64,000 nt of DNA from Acholoe squamosa (Eukaryota; Annelida; Polychaeta; Phyllodocida; Polynoidae), in the NCBI GenBank assembly GCA_949317995.1, contig OX439041.1, positions 44,501,269 through 44,565,268 on the forward strand. The letters run 5' to 3'. The notes beneath the pieces are model-generated. The model was not told where the DNA came from and did no database searches. It saw nothing but the letters and a program-made list of their open reading frames with translations. Both the position numbers and the translations under genes were made by a program. Shown here one piece after another: positions 1-14,800 of this stretch (position 1 is its first letter; each line of letters opens with the position of its first letter).

Positions 1-1412
1 TTTTCAAAGAGTTTTTGAGTTGAAATGGATACATGCATATACATGGCTATAGGTAACATACTTGCTACACGGTCATTATACATGTATATTCATAAGCATT
101 TTGTTATTAGGCTGGCTGATACCCATTCCAAGCTTCCCTGAGTTTCAGACCAAACATTGAAAACTCAAACTGTACCCAAAGTGTCTCTTGATTCGTTTCC
201 AGCTGTATATATATAAAGCATGTACAGAATCACAATGAGAGGGGCGTGCAAGCACTCACACTCAACACAACCAATAATGCAGTCTAATAAGGTATTAAAG
301 GGAATGGTCATTATATATATCAAATTAGCCGGGGGGGGGGGCAAAAAAAGAGCTTGCTGGATATTACAGGTCGGGTTGGCCTCTTTCAGCCCACACAGCT
401 TAGGAGGTCATACTTTATATTGACAAAAATTAAACAATAGAATATGATATGAAAAATTAGATGACATTATTTTTCGGTATCAAAAGTGGAGTACTGGGTG
501 CATAACCCGAGATGTCAAACCAATTTAATTTAGATATTTTTAATATGTGGGCACACCAAGACGTATCAATAAAACAAACTGATACATACTCGTCCCTACA
601 GTAATTTAAACGCAAAATTAAATAAAACGATTAATCTCTAAAACCTGTTATGTTTTTTTTTTCGTGACAAACTGAATTCTTTACAATAAATACAACCTTA
701 CAATTCAGAAATTTACCTCCCCTTCTTTACTCTATTATTGCAAGTTTTAAATAGTGTCTTTCATATGAGTTACATAAGGGTATAGTTTTACGATAAGGTC
801 GGTCTTTGGTCGTACAGGCTATTAGCTTTTGAAACCTCAAAATAAAGAAAAGATTTTTTTTAAAAAGCGGAAAGGGGGGTGAGGGCTGACCAATTTCCAG
901 TCCATACCACTTCCATGGTATAATAATGACCAGCTCAAGACCCTAAATATGGACGCTATTACATTGTTCACACTGAAATAGAATTTACAGTAAATATTCA
1001 TGGATAAGCCTAAGCAGAGACCTGGATTCCTTGGTGCCGAGTTGAGGCCGTTTTATACATGGTATTTTTAGATCATTTATAAGTTAAGGCTTAAAATATG
1101 AGGCAAGGCTAAACGGACGAGCCCATTTAATTCAATATAAACATTCACCTGCCCAAAATCCCTTGCAATGAGATCTGATAATATTTAGCTACCTGAATCA
1201 ATTTTTGTTTGACCAAAGAACGAATAGTATCCACAGTTGCAAGGATGCGATTCATGATAGTACATTGTCATAACCCAAGAATCTACATGAGAATGAATCT
1301 TGAATGATTAAAGCCCCACCTATGAAAAGTCTGCGTGGTTAAAAGATAATTTTCTGAATTTAAATTAGGCTTATTAGGGCCCCAGTAGATAGAATGGTGT
1401 TCATATTCTTAC
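1..1412. other. Intronic or 3' flanking sequence, no gene seen
   Basis: No coding stretch with credible splice borders was found on either strand. The sequence is AT-rich with short homopolymer runs. If the smoothelin-like gene continues towards lower coordinates, its calponin-homology exons are not here and would lie beyond position 1. Confidence 0.5.
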
Positions 1413-1449
1413 CCAGGTTTGTCACCGGTCGACGATGAAGATGACGTCA
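1413..1449 (-). CDS. Candidate 37-nt exon of the smoothelin-like gene
   Basis: On the minus strand a T-rich tract ending in TTTGCAG precedes this segment and GTAAGA follows it. Entered in phase 1, the phase left by the exon at 3119-3259, it reads a Ser-rich peptide (VTSSSSSTGDKPG) without stops and exits in phase 2. Short Ser-rich linkers ahead of the C-terminal CH domain would fit a smoothelin, but the segment is too short to prove by composition. It is an inference from splice sites and phase only. Confidence 0.35.
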
Positions 1450-4400
1450 CTGCAAACATAAAAATAAAACCTGTTAGTATTCTGCAATATTACACTGAGG
1501 TCTTCTTGTGGCTTAAGCGAAGTACCAATCTGGTACATAGTGTCAGAAAGTTGCAAGGTGGTGTCACATTCATGCCTGTTTTTTGTTTTGTTGTTGTCGT
1601 TGTTGTTGTTTTTTCATTTGGTTTATGCCTTACAATATTGGAAACCGAATTCCAAATGTTACAGATCGATCGTGTTGCATAACAGGCTTCGAGCTGATTA
1701 AAATGTTATCAAAACATAATATATTGGAGGAGGACACTATTTGTAGTTCTGTCTCTGCCATACGTACGTTTGATAATTAAAGGTACTGAAATATGAGACA
1801 TCATGATTGAGCTATAACAATAGGGACATTATCGAGCCATATAGAAACACGTCAAAATAGTAACCCCTACACTCATCCACACAGACAAAGACATCTACAA
1901 CACACGGACGCTGCACACAACTGTTTACTTGAAGGTCCACCTTACAACCACTTCATTAAAGTTTACCACAATCTCTTAAATGCAATAGGAGCATTGTTCT
2001 GGAAAATGATAAACTTGAAGCATCCGTAAAGATGGTAGTTGTAATGTTTATGTTAATGTTAAAACCAAGTGAGCATTTTACAACTTAAGGAATTATTTAT
2101 TACCCGGTAAAGCACTACTCAATAAGAAAAGTTAATATCTCTCACAGAGGAGCCAAATCAATCAAAATCAAACCTTAAAGTTGTATTGACAAAAAAAGTA
2201 ACAGAGTTAATCAACATTACACTTCAATTAAGTAAATGAACGTTAAAGGAATCGACATAAATGGGGATGAGCCGGGCTCTAGTGATCCCTGTGATTCATC
2301 AAAACATGCATTTTTAGAAGAAGAAAAAATATCTAAAAAAGTAAAGATTTAATGGCACAGCTTTGGGGGAACTGCAGTATTTCCACAGCATTTGTTATAT
2401 GTTTCCATGAACAAAGTTAATTTCCTATTGTTTAAATCATCCTGATGACAAAAGTTGTAAGGTATTCGATGTTACCTTAATATCCCTGGCATAAGGCATG
2501 GTTTATACACAAGGGTGGATTCCTACAGTCGGCCTACTGCGCTTGATAGGGCAAAAGTTGGGGGTGCGTCTTATAGACAATCAATTTACACTGAAGACAG
2601 AAATAAAATGTCCATCACATGACTGAAAAATGTACCTTATAGATCGTTCGTGAAGCCAGGTTGTCTCTTATATGCAAGATATTAAGGTGGGCTGACCCAT
2701 TCTGTATTAGTGACACACGGGTAGTAGCTTAGCCTTAGGGAGCGCCAGAAGCTATCATGAAACACAGATTTCTGTGCATGAAGCGTACATGCTCTTTTTT
2801 CTAGACCAGGGTCAGAATAGTCTAGCTTGACCTAGGTTCAGCCAAATGGTCAATTTCTCGGAGTGTATAGTAAATTGTTTTAGGTCTGGCACAAAGGTAA
2901 AGATGCAGAGGTGAATGGCAAATTCGTCCAGCCTTTAAATTTTGTCATAAATTACTGGCCGCTTTGTAGCAATAACTGAGCAAAGAAAGCAGCACCAACT
3001 CCACGTTGGAGTTATTATTATTGTACAAAATTACATGCAGCCAAATAATCTGTGAGAGCAGAACACCATGCACTGTGGTAGTGAATGTCCATCAGAGGGG
3101 ACAGTGCGAGACGGCTACCTCCCCACATCTGTGTCTTCTCTGAGTTGTCTGTCGTGCCATCCCGGCTGTTCCAACTTTCTGACCGCACGCTGATCACGCC
3201 GCATGTGCCTGGCAGACTACGTCTCTCCATGGTTGAAACCAGTTTGTCCGCTGTGGTCTCTACCACCAGGCACACCCAGGGCACAAAAGACACAAGCAGT
3301 GTCATCAAATATCATCAAGGTGGCCATCACTTGTTCAATTTGCTGCTTATTGCTTCTAGCTGGTGTTGTTTCTTGATAACAGGATTCCACCAAAACGTCA
3401 TGAGTACAGGCGCAGGGTCATCAAAAATAAAATTTCACCTTGCACATGCTTGGCAACCTGAAGCTGGTGTTGCCATGGCGATACTTTCAGTCATGCTGGA
3501 TGCTTACATACACATATACTCTGGATTCAGACTTGCACAAGCATATATAAATTGGTTTGCTAAGAAAATGGAGTTGTCAAAGTTGATGTAACAAGAGGTA
3601 GACAATAGGGAGAAGGGGAATGACAAAACTGTGATCAAATCGAGATCCATAGTGAAGAGCTTTTCTGTAGATGATTTTTTTTAAGTATAGAACCTGGAAA
3701 TTGAAAAAAACCATTTCAATGATGAGATGATTAGCAACATTAAGTCCAGAGAATAATGGGTTTTGATATAATCAACAGCTCCCATATCAAGGCAAGGAGC
3801 AAATAGAGGTTTCGAACCACTCCGTTAAAGGTTAGTCTTTTTTGTTGGTTAATTTTCATACTTTATTACTCCATGACACAGTGTTCCCTTAATAAATATT
3901 TTGTCTGAATCCAATTTATATGTTTCCTTTTATTCCATTTTAAGATTTCCATAAGAAACTATGATCTACGGTACAAGTTGTACTTGAATTCTATATGAAA
4001 ATTTGTTTTCATTTTACCCTGCGTGTGTACGCCACGTCTGTTTTGATAGAAACCTGAATTTCCTAGTACTACTACAAAGGTAAAATGCATTTGAAAAGGG
4101 CCTACAGTTTTGTCATTGAAACAGGTCTCATAGAGTAAAGATTGAGATATATCATAGATTGAATACTAACAACTATTTCTAAACAGTATGAAGATCAGGG
4201 GTATAGTGCGTGCATGCATGAACTGGAGCAAATTCTTTATCAATTTTATATCAGGGACATACTTTCAGGAGGGAACATGTGTCATGAGGAACAAAATTAG
4301 CTTGGACCAAAGTCTCTGCTAAAAGTCAATCTATTTGGAATCCAGTTAGAGAAAGGGTCCCTATATTACGGTAGTTCTAGTTTGACTAAAGTTAGGACCA

Positions 4401-5720
4401 CTCGGTTTCCCTACCATTGTAGGGGTGGCGAAAACGTTTAAGGGAAACCGGGAGTCGAACCCGGGACCCTCCAACTTGCAAGCGGAAGCTCTACCACTGA
4501 GCTACTTCCACATACAACGTTTTCTACCTTCCACCCACGCCTAGACAGGGTGATACCGATAGGGGACATGTGACTACCCGGTAGTCACTGCGGTTCGGCC
4601 AACCGGGCACGGTGACTCACATAGTCACGTTCCCCTACAGGGGTAAGGGTGGATTTGAAGTGTAAGATTTATTCATGGTTTAACCTTCTCCCACCATAGA
4701 CCCCTATAGGGAACTCTGGTGGGAGAAGGGTTAAGTAGGGTAGGGAGGGTTAGGTTGTGGGTGGGTTTGACCTGTAAGATTAGTTCTACTGTTTAGGTAG
4801 GGTTGGGGTAGGGAGGGTAAGGGTGAAGGTGAATTTGAACTGTAAGATTAGTTCTATGGTTCAAATAGGGCTATAGGGTAGGGAGGGTTCAGGGTGAGGG
4901 TGAATGGGTTTGAACCGTGAGCTTAGTTCTATTCTATTAATGGTTGAAGTAGGGTTGGGCGGATTTGAAGGGCTGCACATCTTCAGGGTAGGAGCACACG
5001 GGGCTCACCTGCAGATGTCTTTTTGATGGTGTAGTTGGTGGAGCCAGGAGAGCCCTTCTGCGTCACCTGTTTGGTCTGTGTCACAGTGGTAGTACCACCA
5101 TCTGCAGGGCACCACACAACATTAACTTAACATTCCGCCTCAATTTAACTGAACCCCTGGGGCGAGAGTACTCGCAGAAAGGGGTGACTGTGTGAAGAAG
5201 ATTGTTGCATTCACTAAAATGTCCTGCTGATGAAACAAATGCAGTGCTAGCTGTTTATTTAGGGGTAAATACTGAGTGTCCACCATAATGTATTAGGAAA
5301 TAAAGTGTTTACTAACACTCCCTCGTCTGGATACAGTGTGTGTATATAAATCCTATCATCACACTGATTGGTAGCGAAAAAGAAAGTTCCCTATGTACCT
5401 TACAGTGAATGATCTGTTACAAGAGAGATTCATGATGTCCTGATAATGTGAAGTACAGAGGTCCAGGATGGGCAGATATCCAAAAGCAGAGCTAAAGATC
5501 TTCAAATATTGAATGTTGACTATTCATCTCTGAAGTTAATATGTGCAGCCATAACACTCATACCAGTTCGCCATGTACAAGAAATTAAAGAAGATACAAG
5601 CATTTACAGCAGGAATGCACAGATCTAGTCACTGATCAGCCTGTATGATCTGTACCTCATTTTAGAAGTCTTCCTCAACATCACCCATACTGCCTTAGTA
5701 CACATCATTATATACAGACT

Positions 5721-5800
<80 letters not shown>

Positions 5801-8800
5801 TATAGCATACAGCCCATCATAGACTTTTCTCAACCCACCTTTAGTAGTTTTCCTTGTTGTCGTCACATTTGTGGTGACCGTGGAACCATCACTCAGCTTG
5901 TCGGTCTTTGATGTTTGCGTGGTACTTTCCCCTCCGCTTAAACCTGAGTGTTTTTCCTTCAGCTCCTTTGCCTTAGCTTGGTCCAGTTTAACAGTGGCAT
6001 CTGAACCTGCAAATGTTCATCAAGACTTGTATATGTGTCTAGACAATCAATAGGCAGTGGTTAAAGAATCAGGTCATAGACAGAATATATGCAAAATGAG
6101 AAAATACTCAATAACCACAAATATGAAATTATTAATGTAAATCATATTTGTGACGGGTACACACTGGGAGGTGGTAAAGTACTATTAAATCCATTACTGA
6201 AATAATCATTGAATTGTGGATGCTATGAATGGACACATTACAAAAGTGTGCTTGCTGGCATTCTGTAGGATTTAACCAGAGATAGTGTTTGATACAAAGG
6301 TGACAAATCAGAAACACAAAAACACTCTTAGGAAATCACTAGAGCTGGATATCAGTATGCAGAAAGGTCCACACAAGTATACAAAGTGATCCACTGCCAT
6401 GCATTGCAGCTAATCTACGCGTCAAATAGAGACATCAAAGAGCAGTCGCAATATGAAAGCGATTCAATTCCTGCGATTTCAGTCAGACACTACATTCCAT
6501 TGTAGCATCATTGTTGCCAGCTAACACACCAGTAGATGTCAGTCCAATGCTGAGAAGATTACTTTCTTTTTTGATATGGGAAAACTCAGCAGTGGATCAC
6601 TCTTTATGGCAGGCAGCAATGGCCATGCTCTCTGAACACAAAGGAGGCATTAGATATGCACAAAATGAATATCGCTGAATATGAGCAAATAGCACATCTG
6701 GATAGTATTCCATCTATGTTGGCATGCATCTTGGAGCTTGACGACATCACTGTTCATGTCCTGAACATGTAGTAGTGTATGCAAAGATACACAATCCGAT
6801 GTGTTGATCATGCTGTTAATCCTTCCTACCGGTAGATAAAAAAAAAACCTCAGCATACTTTTAGCATGCATTTGCTTATCAAGATTTCCTTTCGCTAGAT
6901 TTCCAAGCACACACTTCCACGAAAAACAATTTTGCTTCTCTATATTATTGTAAAACCATGCACAGTGGTGAATCCTGAAGCACAAACATAAATATTTTAT
7001 CTAACTGTGACCGTATTAACAACAGTTATTCTATCACGTTGACAGCAAGAACATCATAACAATATAGCACATGCTCTCTAGCTGTATCTTGGCGAGGTGT
7101 CCTATTCCATCATGCAGTGGTATCGATAATATACTATTAGTCGCTGATGAGTCAATGCTGATCCTTGCGCTGTGTGATGACTGTAGTAGACTATGCTATG
7201 AACTACGCAACACAGAAGCTTCTACAGCAAGAATGCAGGACATAAAGACCTGGGCGGGTGCTGCAACAGTTGCCGACGCGTCGGAATAGTTGGTCTACTG
7301 CACTATGACTGAGCTGATCATGAGGCGCAATGCGAAGTGAATTCAAGTCGATCTGCCTTTAATCATAATGCAGGCACCTATTCCCAATGACTGGCTTTTA
7401 CAAACTCTTTATCCGAAATGTATCATGAAGAGGTACTGGGGCGAGTGATAAATAATTTAAATGACCCTCATTCTGTAGCCAATATCAGATATATTTTCTT
7501 TCTTATCTATCGCTTTGCAAAGAAAAGCTGCATGAAAATAACCTGTATTGCATATACTTAAGTCTATTAATACTTAGATGCTAAATCACCATTTTGAAAT
7601 TGTAAAAGCCAATCATCTAAGCCACTCTTCTATCATAGATACTGTTTCTAGATGTCCAGTGGCACGGTATTGACTGGACAAGGTAGAGTGACACATTGAG
7701 AGGACTTCTGCTCTGGTGGTGCATACAAGTGTATTGGGTGTAAGCGAGAGTAGAGCTGGTACTGGCAACTTGCACTGATAAGCTGATAAGGTAGGGACCA
7801 GCATGTCCCTGGAAGTGGTTGTTATCCAGGGACAAGGTACCCATCATGACGATGCCTTATCAGTGTTTTGCCAACTTTGGCATAACCAGCGAAATTCAAC
7901 ATGGTGGATCCACTGGATATGGGTCCAGGCTCCTATTGATGTCTATGGAGGGGACTGAGGTTGGGGATTTTGTCAAAATTAGTTATACAGTTTAGGTGTA
8001 TGTGTTCATGTCTTGGTGATATGTAGAAATGGTCATACACATAAAAGCCACTCTTGGACACAACAGAGGGGGGGGGGGGGCAAACACATCTCGCAAATCG
8101 TTCATTGGATGCAAATTCCATTTGCTGGTTGGTCAATTTTGGATCAATATGGGACTGGTGAGGTATGACTTTGCAATCCCAAGTGCTCGTCAGTCACTCA
8201 ACATATGGCAAAACACTCGATTATTCACAGTAAATGACTGTTATAGGTCGTTTTGAGGTGAAACATCATTTGGATGAATGGGTTTAAGTAGCAAGGAACA
8301 TGTACCATTCAAACATAACACATGATGGGAACTGCATGGGATAAAGGTCATGAAGTGGCTATGAGGATCAAAAGGATGATTTTATAGGACCCTTCATACT
8401 AAGGATGCCAATGGTCATGATTATGATGTGGGTGTTCATGACCAGAAGGAACATGAAAAACTGACTGCAAATATGTAGATCAGCTAGTTGGTAACTAAGG
8501 ACTTTTCGATGATACCGAAAAAGTTGGATGATGAAATCTCATTGGCATTTCCCAAGCAGGCCAGCTAATTGGGGCAAACTGATCTGTGGTGGACAAAAGC
8601 AGTGAGGAAGGTTGAGATGTGGAAGGCACCAGCAATGTAGAGTATACCAAACCTGCCTGTAGCAGAAAGCGGCATGCACCAGGCGGGGCAGGTCTGGTAG
8701 ACAGAGGGTGACACATGCACAATCATGCAGAACGGTGAACAGTGTAAGGCAGTGTAGTGTCAGTCTACGTTGTCCAGTCTTCAAAAATCTGCAACCGCAA

Positions 8801-11800
8801 GAGACTCTAGGCAAAAGAACTTCAGAAATAGAGATATCCAGCAAGATGGCTGCCAGTAACCATGGATACTGCCTCAGGAGTACGGTCCAGGTACATAAGT
8901 GCAGGCAGTGCCAACCATTCACCTGCGTGGTAGATCTGCGACATCACTCTGCCCATTTCCTTAAAACCCTCCAGTTTCTTCTGTCGGTCCTCTTCGGCCT
9001 GCACGTGCTTCTCCCGCAAGTAGCGCTCGTGCTCTCCAATGCCTTGATTCTCTTTTTGCTTTTTGTTGAGATTGTCCATTTCCTTAAGTCTGCGGTTCTT
9101 GTCGGCGTCGGCCATGCGCTGTCGCATCTTGACAGAGTCTTCCTGCGGCCCTATCTCCTGCTGTTTTTTCTTATACTCCTCTGTAAGGTGAACACGGCAC
9201 GCTGAGGGTTATAAAAGGACAGGGGACAAAGGGACAGGGACAGGCAGCATCCGGGACAAGGAGTCTTTCCATTCAAGAGTCATCAATACTTCAGTGCAGG
9301 ACAGACTGGGAACACCATGGTGCTTATGGAGACATTGATGAAAATATGAAAGAGTCATGACTCATATTTTAGAAAAAAATGTCTCAGGACACCCAAATAT
9401 TGTGCAGAGAAAAATCACCCAAGGGGAACCTTGCAGATCTTACAAAATTATTATAAACGTCCACAAAATGTGGCCGAAATTATTCAACTCCTTTAAGAAA
9501 CACTCAGTCATCTCTATGGTGGCGAAATGATTCATTTTGACATTTGAATGTAGGGATATTGGGCAAGTCTGGAAGGAAGATCAAGCGCAGTTTTTATACT
9601 CTTCATACCTGCTTTCTTTTCCCGGACTTCCTTCATTCTGTTTCTGAGTTTCTTTCTTTCCTCAAAGTCTTGAGTGGCTGTCATCTGAAATAAAAGAATT
9701 ATCTAGAAATTGTTCTTTCTAAATTCACATGCAGCCAGGTAAGTTGGTACTGTATGCAGTCTAAGAACATCACAAAAGTGAATAAAGACGAAAGATGTAT
9801 AAACACTACAGAAAACTCTTGAAATCGATGAGCCATGAAGTTTTAGTGTAACAACTGTAGAGGGATGATCATTCCCAAGCATCATGTCGACTATCGGAGA
9901 CCAAATTACTCTCGCGCTCACAAGCAACCAGCCTTTTTGGCAATAGTAATAAAGCCTTTCATTGAAAATGAGTGACCCCACTCCCCCTCCACCCACTTTG
10001 ACTATTATTAGAAATTGAGCACCCCATGACCATGGTTATCACCTTTTCTCCCTGCTTCTGCAACTGCACTAGCTGCACTTAATCCATCTTATTAAGAAAT
10101 CCCTAAAGCAAACCTAGCTTTTTTTTTAGAATTGGTCTTCACATGGCTACTCATCAGGCTAATTAGAATATTTAGATAATACACCTGTCCCGCAATTCAT
10201 AAGATCTCACCAGCGAGACAGGGATCATGTGTGTGAGGGCAGGGGGTGAGGGTACTGGATATAAGTGCTCTCCATTGGCACAGGTAATTTACTCTATTTT
10301 CTTATCTTCAATTTTCAGGCACACAAGGGAACCAAACATTTTGGATACATATAATATGGATAGTGTCTACTAGATGACATGTACTTACCATCTTATGAAG
10401 TTCATCTTCATCATCGATACTGTTGATATCTACCTTGTCGTCCGGCATTTTGGAAGTGTAGTCTGTCACACTAGGAGCTATCTGTAAATAATAATCATTT
10501 ACAACTTGGTAGGGGACTTTCTTGAAATCAGTTTTCTTAAATTCTAAAAGGCGACCATATAATTTGATTGCATTAAAGTGGAAACATACTAAAGGTACAT
10601 ATTGTAGTAATATGCATGGCTATTCCTCCACTGTACAATACTGGCAATGGCAAGGACGAGTTGGAGAGGTCTATCCCATAATATTATCAATAGTTGTACC
10701 TGCCTTTTATTATGGCAGAGCTGGCATACATTGGGTTTCTAACAATTATTTTGTTAAAATAAGCATAAAGATGTTAATTACTCTGTATACTATTGCCGCC
10801 GCTTATAAGTTTCTAATTACATAAAATGTTATTATATTGACGACCTGTATGTTCTGCAGGAATGTTATCAAGTGCATACCCGATGCAACAGTTTACTGAA
10901 AGGGTATAGCACTTTACCTTTACCTTAGGAGTTACATTGTCGCTGTCAATTTATGTTACGCTACATGTCAAACTTGTATTTTTCACCTAAGAAATAAAGG
11001 TTTCTTCAGTTTAAAAAAAAAAACAATACTGAAAAACCCACATGCCCCAATAAAGTTGGACACTATGCTATATCGTCAATTTCTTCAGGAATGCTAACAA
11101 AATTACACCACAGAGGTAATAAATAGAGATCAAAGGGTCTGTTGATAATGTTGCACAGAGTTCATAGTGTATATGGGTCAAACACATTGGTTGCTTGGTA
11201 TGGAGGTAAGGTCTTGAGGTACCTAGGCTGGTAGAAGAAGATAGGTTAGCCTGATGATTTACCATGCTGTTATATCCCACCTTTACCCATTCAGGCACCA
11301 TGCCCAATGGTCATCCTGATGCATGAATGCAGCCTTGGCAAATTAGTCACCCGGGCTCAGTGGGTACCGATGCGAGCCCAATAGCGATAACATGATACAA
11401 TGACGCATGAAACCATTAGTGCTCTATGCGGACCATAAAGAGTTAACAGTATAAGCCGGGTCCTCATGATGTATGCCTACGTCCAGCTGTTAAAAGGAGG
11501 CATATCCTGGTCCAAGCCCCAGGTGTGAGCAGGTATAAGACGAGAAATGTCAGCCCTTACAACATGCTAGCATATGACCCCAATATCAGAACTGCTCCAC
11601 ACTTACTACAAGCCTGCACTATACATAAGAAGCTATCCTAGCGCTAATGCTAGACTGGAAGTGAGGGGGAATAGCAGGAGGTAAACCAAAAGTAGGTCCA
11701 GCCTGTTTGAGGCAGGTGTAGACGGAGTGGAAAAACTCAGGGAGTAAACCGACTGAGCACCAAAAATAAGAAGCCAAAGAATGCAGGTATTGTACAGTAA

Positions 11801-14800
11801 TGTATAGGCCTTTGGAACTATGAAATCCCTAAAATCAGAAAGAATACTTCTATCCCTGAAGTGAACCTCAAAAGTAATGTCACACTAATAGAGGCAGTGA
11901 TGGGAGAAGGAGGGAATCCCAAATACAATGTTTGACCAAGAGGCATGAAAATGAAGGGGAAGGGAAACTCTGAGGGCAATTTTAGATAGATGCAGTTGTG
12001 AAGAGAAAATTGATGTCAGACTGTTAGAGGTCCAATAGTACCTCGTACATACGGCATAGCTTACAATTGATCACAAAGAAAATGTCAGACTGCTGTAGGA
12101 AGATATAGAGGGAGGGCGGTCTAAAGATAATATCAGAATGCTAGAAGCATGTGAAGGGGGAGCAACAACTCCACAGGTAATGTCAAATTGTTAGAGGTAG
12201 ATCTAGGTGTAAGGGGAAGAGCAACTCCAAATGTAATGTCATATTGTTAGAGGCTTCTGTATAGGGAGGATCAATTCCAAATTGTTAGAGGTAGATCTAG
12301 GTGTAAGGGAGGAGCAACTCCAAATGTAATGTCATATTGTTAGAGGCTTCTGTATAGGGAGGATCAATTCCAAATTGTTAGAGGTAGATCTAGGTGTAAG
12401 GGAGGAGCAACTCCAAATGTAATGTCATATTGTTAGAGGCTTCTGTATAGGGAGGAACAATTCCAAATTGTTAGAGGTAGATCTAGGTGTAAGGGAGGAG
12501 CAACTCCAAATGTAATGTCATATTGTTAGAGGCTTCTGTATAGGGAGGAACAATTCCAAATTGTTAGAGGTAGATCTAGGTGTAAGGGGAGGAGCAACTC
12601 TGAATGTAATGTCATATTGCCAGAGGCTTCTGTATGGGGAGGAGCAATTCCAAATTGTTAGAGGTAGATCTAGGTGTAAGGGGAGGAGCAACTCCAAATG
12701 TAATGTCATATTGTTAGAGGTTTCTGTATAGGGAGGAACAATTCCAAATTGTTAGAGGTAGATCTAGGTGTAAGGGGAGGAGCAACTCCAAATGTAATGT
12801 CATATTGTCAGAGGCTTCTGTATGGGGAGGAGCAATTCCAAATTGTTAGAGGTAGATCTAGGTGTAGGGGAGGAGCAACTCCATATGTAATCTCATATTG
12901 TTAGAGGCTCATGTAAGGGGAGGAGCAATTCCAAATTCTTAGAGGCAGTCATATAGGGAGCAGCAACTCCAAAGTTGTGGCGCACCATTCGATGATGTAA
13001 TAGGAAGGGGAGGGAAGCACAAGACTATTTGAGGAAGGTGTAGAGGCCCTTGGTCCCCCTTTCCTTCATTTTAAAGAAATAGAAATGTCCTAATTAATCT
13101 ATATGGGCGAACCTGTACTATAACTATATACAGCGCTACACTAGTACGATTTTGCTACAGATGACAAGTCCAATGACAAAATTCTATCAAGTTTGATCAT
13201 TTTTTGAGCTGCCATATTATTTGTAGGTACTACTCCAAAAAGTACTCCTGATTTCGATCACTACAAGTTGCAACTATAGGAAGATATACAGAGCTCTGAG
13301 TTCGAACAGCATTCGATGCTAATCTAATTACCTAAATATTTACTTCCCATGTGGCAGATCTAGTCTCAAAGTTACATATATTACAGCATCACATCAGAAC
13401 ACCAAACTGTAAAGTAAACTAAAGCATATGTCAGGGGTTGTGGGCTATATCAGAAGGTGTAATCCAGGGCCTGTATCTAGGTGAGGCTAAGTAGGGGGCT
13501 GTTGTAGATATAGCCCTAGTCCTCCTTCACATTCACCAGCAGCTTTGCCTAAATGAAGTCTATAACAGTGTACCGAGCGCCAACTTAGAATGACAGGACC
13601 TTCTCTCCAATCTGGTACCAACCTGTTTGTATCATACATCTCCATAGAGATTGACATAATGGTGCTACACCAATAGGTCTAATGTTAACTGTGAGGCTAC
13701 AGAGGGAGTGGGCTTCTCCAGTGGGTACAGAGATGCCCTGGCGCTGCATGCTTGCCATGTGGCACACACACAGTAGTGTTATGGCAGGTACTTTGGGCAG
13801 GAGTACCGCCCAGGGTCGGTTACTGCTCCTTTACCCAGGCCTGCTCACCCTCTCTCTACCAGCTGCTCACCTCTCCAACACCTACATTGTAAAGTGAACT
13901 TGTTCAAAGCTGATAGTACGATCTCCCGCAAACTTTAGGATGCACTGTATACTTGAGTGTACCTGATATCTCCTATTCCTCTATAGTGAACTTGTCAATG
14001 CTTTATCTCCTACCCCTAAGTTTTCATTATTTTACTACATCGAAGCTGCAAATTGTTCTAAACAATTTAACACAGTGTTCTTCTATGTATAATCTTGCAT
14101 AATTATATATGTGTATCTCCTTTATGTAAGCTGCAGAGTTAACTTAAATTGCTACTGTAACTCCTCTACCAAAAGGTGGCGATCCGTCCAATGTATCAAA
14201 CCACAGACCAATTAGTGTACTACCTGTTCCAGGCAAGGTACTAGAGAGACTTATTCATAATAAATTAAGCTATCACCTAGACAGATACAATATTTTATCA
14301 AAAAATCAAGGTGGCTATCAGAAATGCAAGTCTACACTCGACTCTATATCGGTATTGGTTGATGATGTATTAAAGAATAGAAATAATGGTAACATAACAA
14401 TGGCTGCCTTTATAGATATAAAAAAGGCATTTGATTCAGTAAACCATTTAATATTATTATATAAACTTGAACAATATGGAATTAGAGATAGAAATCTGAC
14501 TTTAATCGAAAAGATTATTTGTCCAGGAGACAACAATGTACTATTGCTAACCACATTCGTTCTGAAAAGGCTAATTTGATATGTGGGGTACCTCAGGGTT
14601 CAATTTTGGGTCCTTTGTTCTTCTTATTATATATTAATGACTGCATTTCTGAAAATGATGTACATAAAACTTTGCTATATGCGGACGACTCAGTCCTATA
14701 TGTATCAGGAAAAAACATAGACTTATTATCAAATGAACTTACAACCGCCCTAAATACCTTCTCTCTTTGGTCCTCGGGAAACAAATTAACAATGAATGAA

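Larger units (their letters stand above)
3260..5008. other. Intron with tRNA-like and G-rich repeat content
   Basis: Non-coding interval of the host gene. It contains the tRNA-like sequence near 4441-4511 and a degenerate G-rich tandem repeat at 4650-4980, listed separately. A near X-box palindrome (GTTGCCATGGCGAT) lies in the left part at about 3469. Nothing else is supported. Confidence 0.5.

Noticed and set aside
3085-3591. 168-aa plus-strand ORF
   Set aside because: Antisense to the candidate minus exon 3119-3259; composition is that of a shadow frame.
4441-4511. Functional tRNA-Cys gene
   Set aside because: The acceptor stem has a mismatch and wobbles and the anticodon stem has a mismatch, so it is treated as a pseudogene or SINE head.
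8708-9205. 165-aa plus-strand ORF
   Set aside because: Antisense shadow of the helical exon at 8923-9180.
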